This document shows positions 30,044-34,515 of a stretch of DNA of 34,515 nucleotides, in pieces. Location: the NCBI GenBank assembly GCA_019911865.1, contig JAIOJQ010000025.1, positions 1 through 34,515 on the forward strand, in the 5' to 3' direction. This DNA is from Thermoanaerobaculia bacterium (lineage in GTDB: Bacteria; Acidobacteriota; Thermoanaerobaculia; Multivoradales; JAGPDF01). The notes below the pieces were generated by a model, which was given only the letters and a program-made list of their open reading frames with translations, was not told where the DNA came from and did not search any database. How positions within the stretch are numbered: position 1 is the stretch's first letter; the number at the start of each line of letters is the position of its first letter. The translations under genes were made by a program, and so were the position numbers.

Positions 30044-32608
30044 ATGCGCGACTCTGACTCGACAGGCGATGAGGAGTGCGCGTACTTCGGCCTGCGGCTG
30101 ATCAGCATTGCGAGCCCGCGCGCGGTTGCATGGGCGGAAAAGGGCGAGTATCTCGAGGACCTGCTCTCGCGGCACGCCGATCTTGTATCAGCCCTGGCCA
30201 AGCAATCGGACCCCCAAGTCGTCTATGACCTGCGCTATATCGCGTCCCCTGCCGGTGAGCTCTCTCCAGCCTCTCAGGTCCTCGCCGTGCTGCTCGCGAG
30301 GGTTCCCAAGGAACTTGCCTCGGGTGATGGCCATTCACGACTTCAAGGTCTGATCAACCTCCTTCATTCGATCTTTCCGGAGTTCGATTTCGAGGAAATG
30401 AGCCCGAAAGCGCTCGCCTGCGCTCGACGACCCTTCCAGATTCGCCACGCCGTGGGGATTCGCCGACGGTGTCTCCTGACTCAGCTCGATACGCTGGCTT
30501 TCTCCGCGCTGAAAGCTCGCGACCGTACGGTGGGTTTCTCGCATCCGTCCGAGAGTCCGGCTCCGCCGTCCGGGACTTCGCAAATCACCCGACTTCTTCA
30601 CGTCTGCCCTTTCGCTCCTGAGCTGCACCGGCACAATTTGCTGTTGGATCTGTTGCGTGGCGAAGCCGCGCCCGTGATGGTGAGCGTGCGCCTGAAGGGA
30701 ACCTCACTCCTGGCGCACGAACAGACGTTTCTCGAAAGCCAGATCGCGATGTGCGAGCGCCACGCGCAGTACTCTCTCGGTGGTGCGTCCGGGGCGCTGG
30801 ACGCACTGATGCCGACGCTGCAGGAGCAGGCGAGACAGCATCAAGGGTACCAAGTGCGCATGCTGCATGGCCTCGGCGCCGAAGCCATCGTCATGTCGAT
30901 GGAGGTCGCCTCGCCGGAGCCGATCTCGCCCCTTGTCGCCCGAATGATCGGCAACCTGATTGCTGGCCCGGCAGGAAGCGCTCCGGACTCTTCGCGGTCT
31001 CCCACAGGGAACCATCTGACCGGTGGATTCGACATCTGCGAAGTTCCCGAGGGTGTGGAACACCGATTCGAGCACTTGGAGCTCGAGCTGCCCGAGATCG
31101 CCGGTTCGCCATCCGGCGGCGACCGTCTGCCTTTTCTGTTTGAGCCTCAGGAATGCGCCGCTGCCTTCCGTTTCCCCGCTCCCGGCGAGCACTTCCCGGC
31201 CGGAATCGACGTGCGCGGATGGCGGTACATCGAGGCGCCTGCGAAGCTGCCGCGGGAAGGAGTCGTGCTTGGCCAAGCTTTGGGCCACGGGGTTGTCGGC
31301 CAGACCGTTCGCTTGGCCGCGGACGATCGCATGCGGCATGTCTACAGCGTGGGCCAGACCGGCACGGGGAAGTCCGCGCTATTGCGCTCGATGATTCTCT
31401 CGGATATCGAAGCGGGCGAGGGACTTTGCCTGGTCGACCCGCATGGCGACCTGGTTCGAGAGGTGCTGGAAAGCGTACCGAAGAGGCGTTGGGAGGACGT
31501 CGTGTTGCTGGACCCGACGGATGTCGAGTGGCCGGTGGGTCTGAACCTGCTCGAGCCGAGCAGCTCGGCGGAGCGCCACTTCCTCATCCAGGAGTTCCTG
31601 GGCATCATGGACCGCCTGCTCCGCGACCAGTTCGGCGCCGGAAATGTCGGACAGTTCACGGGGCCTGTTTTTCAGCAGCACGTTCGCATGAATCTCCTAC
31701 TCGCCATGTCAAGGCTGAACGATCCTGGGACCTTGCTCGAGTTCCATGCCATCTTTCAGACACCACGATACTGGGAACGTTGGATACCGCTCGAGATCGA
31801 CGAGCCGGCACTGCGTTCTTGGGTCGAACACACGCTCTCGCGGGCGGAATATCAGCGGCCCGGGGCCGACGGTAGCCCGTCCTTGGGGAGCTACATCTCC
31901 AGCAAGTTCGACCCATTCATCTTCGATCCCATGCTGCGCCTCATCTTTGGGCAGAAGCGCTCCACGATCCGACTCGACCAGATCATGGACGAGGGAAAAA
32001 TTCTGCTCGTCAACCTGGCCAAGGGGCTCCTCACAGAGACGAACTCCCGCTTTCTGGGCATGGTCCTGCTCACGAAACTCCAAACCGTCACCATGGCTCG
32101 TGCAGGGCGATCCAAGAAGAGCCGTCGCCCGTTCCATGTCTACGTGGACGAGTTCCAGAATCTGGCCACCTCGAGCTTCACTGGGTTGCTTTCGGAGGCC
32201 AGGAAGTTTCGCGTCGGGATGGTTTTGGCAAATCAGTTCTTGACTCAGATCGAGGATCGACAGATCACGAATGCCGTGCTCGGCAACGCGGGGACACTTA
32301 TCTGCTTTCGCCTGGGCCAGCCCGATGCCCAGGCGATGGAGGAAAGGATGCGCCCGGCGTTTCTCGCGTCGGACTTGCAGAGCCTTCCGAACTTTCAAGC
32401 CTGCGTGGCTACGCTTGCGGGCGGAGAACCCATGCGTCCGTTCTCCATGCGGACGATCCTCCGCGGCGTCGAGAGTCCGGACGGTGAGAGCGTGAGCAGG
32501 GAGGTTCGGAGCCTTTCACGCCGCAAGTACTCGCGCCCCCGAAAGGATGTGGAGGCCGAGATCCGAGGTGCGTTCTACGCGAAGACATCGGAGCCGACCG
32601 AGGACTGA
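30044..32608 (+). CDS. VirD4/TraG/HerA-like P-loop ATPase
   Basis: An 854-residue protein. The first roughly 420 residues are an unrecognised soluble domain without transmembrane segments. The ATPase domain has Walker A VGQTGTGKSALL (about 436-447), then CLVDPHGDLVREVLE, and Walker B FHVYVDEFQN near 697-706 followed by ANQFLTQI. It ends in a TraG-D_C-like segment (GNAGTLICFRLGQPDAQAME). These match coupling-protein/HerA-type DNA-pumping ATPases of T4SS and defence systems. The absence of an N-terminal membrane anchor argues for a soluble motor, not a classical T4CP. ATG 30044 has GGAG eight bases upstream; the open frame extends to 29912. The Csx3-like gene follows 35 bases downstream, same operon. 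Confidence 0.85.
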   Translation: MRDSDSTGDEECAYFGLRLISIASPRAVAWAEKGEYLEDLLSRHADLVSALAKQSDPQVVYDLRYIASPAGELSPASQVLAVLLARVPKELASGDGHSRLQGLINLLHSIFPEFDFEEMSPKALACARRPFQIRHAVGIRRRCLLTQLDTLAFSALKARDRTVGFSHPSESPAPPSGTSQITRLLHVCPFAPELHRHNLLLDLLRGEAAPVMVSVRLKGTSLLAHEQTFLESQIAMCERHAQYSLGGASGALDALMPTLQEQARQHQGYQVRMLHGLGAEAIVMSMEVASPEPISPLVARMIGNLIAGPAGSAPDSSRSPTGNHLTGGFDICEVPEGVEHRFEHLELELPEIAGSPSGGDRLPFLFEPQECAAAFRFPAPGEHFPAGIDVRGWRYIEAPAKLPREGVVLGQALGHGVVGQTVRLAADDRMRHVYSVGQTGTGKSALLRSMILSDIEAGEGLCLVDPHGDLVREVLESVPKRRWEDVVLLDPTDVEWPVGLNLLEPSSSAERHFLIQEFLGIMDRLLRDQFGAGNVGQFTGPVFQQHVRMNLLLAMSRLNDPGTLLEFHAIFQTPRYWERWIPLEIDEPALRSWVEHTLSRAEYQRPGADGSPSLGSYISSKFDPFIFDPMLRLIFGQKRSTIRLDQIMDEGKILLVNLAKGLLTETNSRFLGMVLLTKLQTVTMARAGRSKKSRRPFHVYVDEFQNLATSSFTGLLSEARKFRVGMVLANQFLTQIEDRQITNAVLGNAGTLICFRLGQPDAQAMEERMRPAFLASDLQSLPNFQACVATLAGGEPMRPFSMRTILRGVESPDGESVSREVRSLSRRKYSRPRKDVEAEIRGAFYAKTSEPTED

Positions 32609-32643
32609 GCGCCGTGGCACAGCCACAGCAAGGAGACCAAGCG

Positions 32644-33897
32644 ATGAGGACGACACTGAAGGAAGCGAACCGACTCGCACCCGCCGTGGCGATCGTCGGC
32701 CCGCCCAACAGCGGCAAGAGCAGGTTGCTCGGGTTTCTCAACGACGCGCTGCCCGGTCGGGCTCCAGGACTATCCGTCTATCTGGTTCCTGGCAATCCCG
32801 ACGGAGTCGGGAAGTATCTGACTCACGCGCCGCGCCTTCGATCGGAACTCAAGCCCTCCATCAAGGGCTCCTGGACACCCGACACGCTCGAAACTCTCAT
32901 CGGCTCGATCCGTTCTTGCCGAAGGCACCTGCAGCTGATTGTGGTCGATCTGGGTGGTAAGCGCAGCCCGGAGAACGCTGCGATCTTGAAGGCATGTTCG
33001 CACTACATTGTGGTCAGTCGAGAGTTTCAAAGCGCGATCTCCGAAGCTACGGACGGGATTGCCGGCTGGCGCAAAGAGTGCGAGGCACACGATGTTGAGC
33101 CGCTAGCTCTCATCCGGTCGCACATCGCCAACCACGATGTACACGCGGCTACTGACGCGACGGGGGTGCTCGTGGGAACTTTGCGCTCCGACCTGCCGGT
33201 GGAGCAGAACGCTCAGCTTGTGGAGCCGCTTCTCGATCGCCTCCTTGCCCTGGAGATTCCGCCTCGGGCGATACCGCCGTACATCAACCTTGGCAAACCG
33301 CATCCGTGGAGCTTCGACAAGGATCTTCGGACTGTCGGCGGGATGGCGACCCGGATCCACGAGGTCGCGCTAAGCGGTCGGCCCCTGTCACTCGGCGGCC
33401 TTGCACCGATCTGGGCGTACGGACTGGCTCTGCACCGCGCACTCGACGTGGCCGGCGACATCGCGGTTTACGCCTTTGATCCGAAGGTCGAGCACCCGCT
33501 GATCCGGATCCCCCAGACGTTGGTCGCGAGCGAGTCGCCCGCTCCGACCCTAGACTTGAGGGCGCGGTGGATCGCGTCTCCATTGGGCGACGGAGCATCG
33601 CTGTTCGTGGATCTGACGCGTCCGGATCGCCTTTTGCCGCCAGGTTCAGAGCAGGACCTAGCTCGGCTGCCGATTCCCGCCACGGCCGTGCCGCCAGTCG
33701 GCCCTCTCGTCGTTTCCGGAAGAGTGCCGATTTGGGTTCATCTTGCCTACTCCAGATGGTTGCGACTGCAGACAAACGGGGAACGGTCGATCGGCATCTG
33801 GGACGCCGGAAGCGAGCAGGCGGTTCTGCTGTGTGGCCCGACCAGCCCCGGCACACTGCCGTGGCCCGCCAGCCACGCGCAGCCGCAAGCGGAATGA
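32644..33897 (+). CDS. P-loop NTPase fused to two Csx3-like domains
   Basis: A 417-residue protein. Residues 13-200 form a P-loop domain: Walker A GPPNSGKS (19-26), then NPDGVGKYL, Walker B-like LIVVDLGGKRSPENAAIL (about 98-115) and CSHYIVVSRE. Two Csx3-like units follow: PLSLGGLAPIWAYGLALHRA with AVYAFDPK (about 247-281), and PLVVSGRVPIWVHLAYSRWL with IGIWDAG (about 354-389). Csx3 proteins typically read x-S-G-R-G-P-I-W-L-Y-x-x-L-A-H and V-x-V-Y-D-P-R, and known members act as ring nucleases on cyclic oligoadenylate in type III CRISPR loci; fusions to a P-loop domain are known. Unit 1 keeps one histidine and D279; unit 2 lacks the histidines. ATG 32644 has AAGGAG eight bases upstream. No cas gene is near. 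Confidence 0.78.
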   Translation: MRTTLKEANRLAPAVAIVGPPNSGKSRLLGFLNDALPGRAPGLSVYLVPGNPDGVGKYLTHAPRLRSELKPSIKGSWTPDTLETLIGSIRSCRRHLQLIVVDLGGKRSPENAAILKACSHYIVVSREFQSAISEATDGIAGWRKECEAHDVEPLALIRSHIANHDVHAATDATGVLVGTLRSDLPVEQNAQLVEPLLDRLLALEIPPRAIPPYINLGKPHPWSFDKDLRTVGGMATRIHEVALSGRPLSLGGLAPIWAYGLALHRALDVAGDIAVYAFDPKVEHPLIRIPQTLVASESPAPTLDLRARWIASPLGDGASLFVDLTRPDRLLPPGSEQDLARLPIPATAVPPVGPLVVSGRVPIWVHLAYSRWLRLQTNGERSIGIWDAGSEQAVLLCGPTSPGTLPWPASHAQPQAE

Positions 33898-33913
33898 CCC
33901 GCTGTACCGTCTT

Positions 33914-34372
33914 CTAGTCGTCGAGTCGAACGGCGGTTGGCAGGTAATCCCCAGCGCGCAGCTCGGCTCCGCAAGCGGCGAAGTACGCGGTCCAGAACGC
34001 CCGCACTGCGTCCAGCTGAGCAGACGGGAGCTTGGCCGCGTAGAGTCCGGCACCGGCTCCGGCGACCAGGACGTGCACACCGTCGAGTCGAGGCAATCGG
34101 CCAGCGACCCGCTGCTGCTCAAGAAAGCGCTGAGTCTCCTCGGTCGTCGGCACGTGCCGGAAGAAGTTCAGCTCCTCGGACTCCTCGATCATGTCCGAGT
34201 AGATTACGAGCGTGCGGCGGGGCCTTCCGGCTGACTCCAGCAGGTCGGAGGCGAGACGCACGGCGTCGATGATTTTGCTCTGGCGGGCCTGGGGCAACTC
34301 GGCAGCCAGGTAGGCATCGACACCCGAGGCCACTGCTTCCAGGTCCTTCTTCAGGCGCAGCTGCCTCACCAA
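33914..34372 (-). pseudogene. vWA-like protein, 5'-truncated
   Basis: The 152-residue frame matches only the C-terminal half of a family of vWA-type exported proteins: SKIIDAVRLASDLLES, RRTLVIYSDMIEESEELNFF, AGRLPRLDGVHVLVAGAGAG and AVRAFWTAYFAACGAELRAG. The family's N-terminal strand with the metal-site D-x-S-x-S is missing. The frame stays open to the right edge, but upstream residues become Cys/Pro-rich and uncodon-like beyond about 34400, where another coding end begins. The GTG at 34372 is therefore not a natural start. It converges with the Csx3-like gene (16 bases between stops). Confidence 0.65.
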
Positions 34373-34410
34373 GTCGTTATTGAAAGTCCATCTTTGCAGT
34401 TGACATCGCG

Positions 34411-34515
34411 TCAGGCCGCATAGCGGATGGCAGGGTGCTTGAAGTAGGCAGCAACTCGAGCTGGCGTCTTCTGGATGCTTCGAAGGTGGCCGAGCGCCTG
34501 GCGATGCAGCGTGGC
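34411..34515 (-). CDS. C-terminal end of an unrecognised gene (runs off window)
   Basis: A frame from the window edge ends with TGA at 34411-34413. Its last residues (LHRQALGHLRSIQKTPARVA, then AYFKHPAIRYAA) look protein-like and basic, as in many transposase tails, but no family is certain. A second overlapping frame is also open, so assignment is weak. If it is a transposase, its insertion would explain the truncated vWA gene next to it. Confidence 0.35.
   Translation of the reverse strand, partial: ATLHRQALGHLRSIQKTPARVAAYFKHPAIRYAA

Noticed and set aside
30044-32608. Classical conjugative coupling protein (T4CP)
   Set aside because: No N-terminal transmembrane helices and no relaxase or T4SS genes in the window; a soluble HerA/VirD4-like motor fits better, though mobilisation cannot be excluded.
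1-34515. rRNA or tRNA genes
   Set aside because: No conserved rRNA segments and no convincing tRNA cloverleaf (T-loop GGTTCGAAT with matching acceptor) were seen by eye; a covariance-model scan would be decisive.

Overview
The window is GC-rich DNA with many GTG/TTG starts. It reads as a plasmid or plasmid-like replicon, or an integrated one, from a GC-rich Gram-negative bacterium. Signal-peptide proteins, lipoproteins, an outer-membrane-barrel candidate and two proteins ending in a GFESGD-type C-terminal motif suggest Acidobacteriota (Thermoanaerobaculia-like) or a related soil/sediment lineage. That taxonomic guess is inference; no rRNA or other marker gene is present.

Left part (1-11.1 kb), mostly minus strand: the 5' end of a TOPRIM-like gene behind an AAA/OLD-like ATPase; two paralogous secreted seven-repeat proteins (1558-2943 and 8654-9958); a membrane-anchored Ser/Thr kinase (4307-6175) downstream of a two-gene unit made of a membrane-anchored degenerate HNH-like protein and a soluble partner (6407-7931); decayed pieces of IS91-type transposase; and a small exported CsgG/LpoB-like protein.

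Centre (11.4-20.6 kb), the plasmid core: 14 iteron copies (consensus GGTACCGATTCCCGG) next to a RepA_C-type initiator whose promoter holds a partial inverted iteron; an AbiEi/AbiEii-like toxin-antitoxin pair; a ParA ATPase overlapping a ribbon-helix-helix adaptor gene, with four 22-bp imperfect palindromes upstream as the likely centromere; a double-HTH protein transcribed divergently, across a probable operator, from a four-gene operon ending in a tyrosine recombinase (likely multimer resolution). Replication, partition, addiction and resolution are therefore contiguous.

Right part (20.7-34.5 kb), accessory: small lipoprotein, zinc-ribbon and membrane genes; a HEPN-like/SH3-like protein; a minus-strand run of envelope genes headed by a divergent sigma-70-like factor; then a plus-strand two-gene operon (30044-33897) of a large VirD4/HerA-like P-loop ATPase followed by a P-loop protein carrying two Csx3-like domains, with no CRISPR array or cas10 visible. 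This pair is the most unusual system in the window. A 5'-truncated vWA-type gene and the tail of another gene lie at the right edge.

No rRNA, tRNA or CRISPR array was seen.
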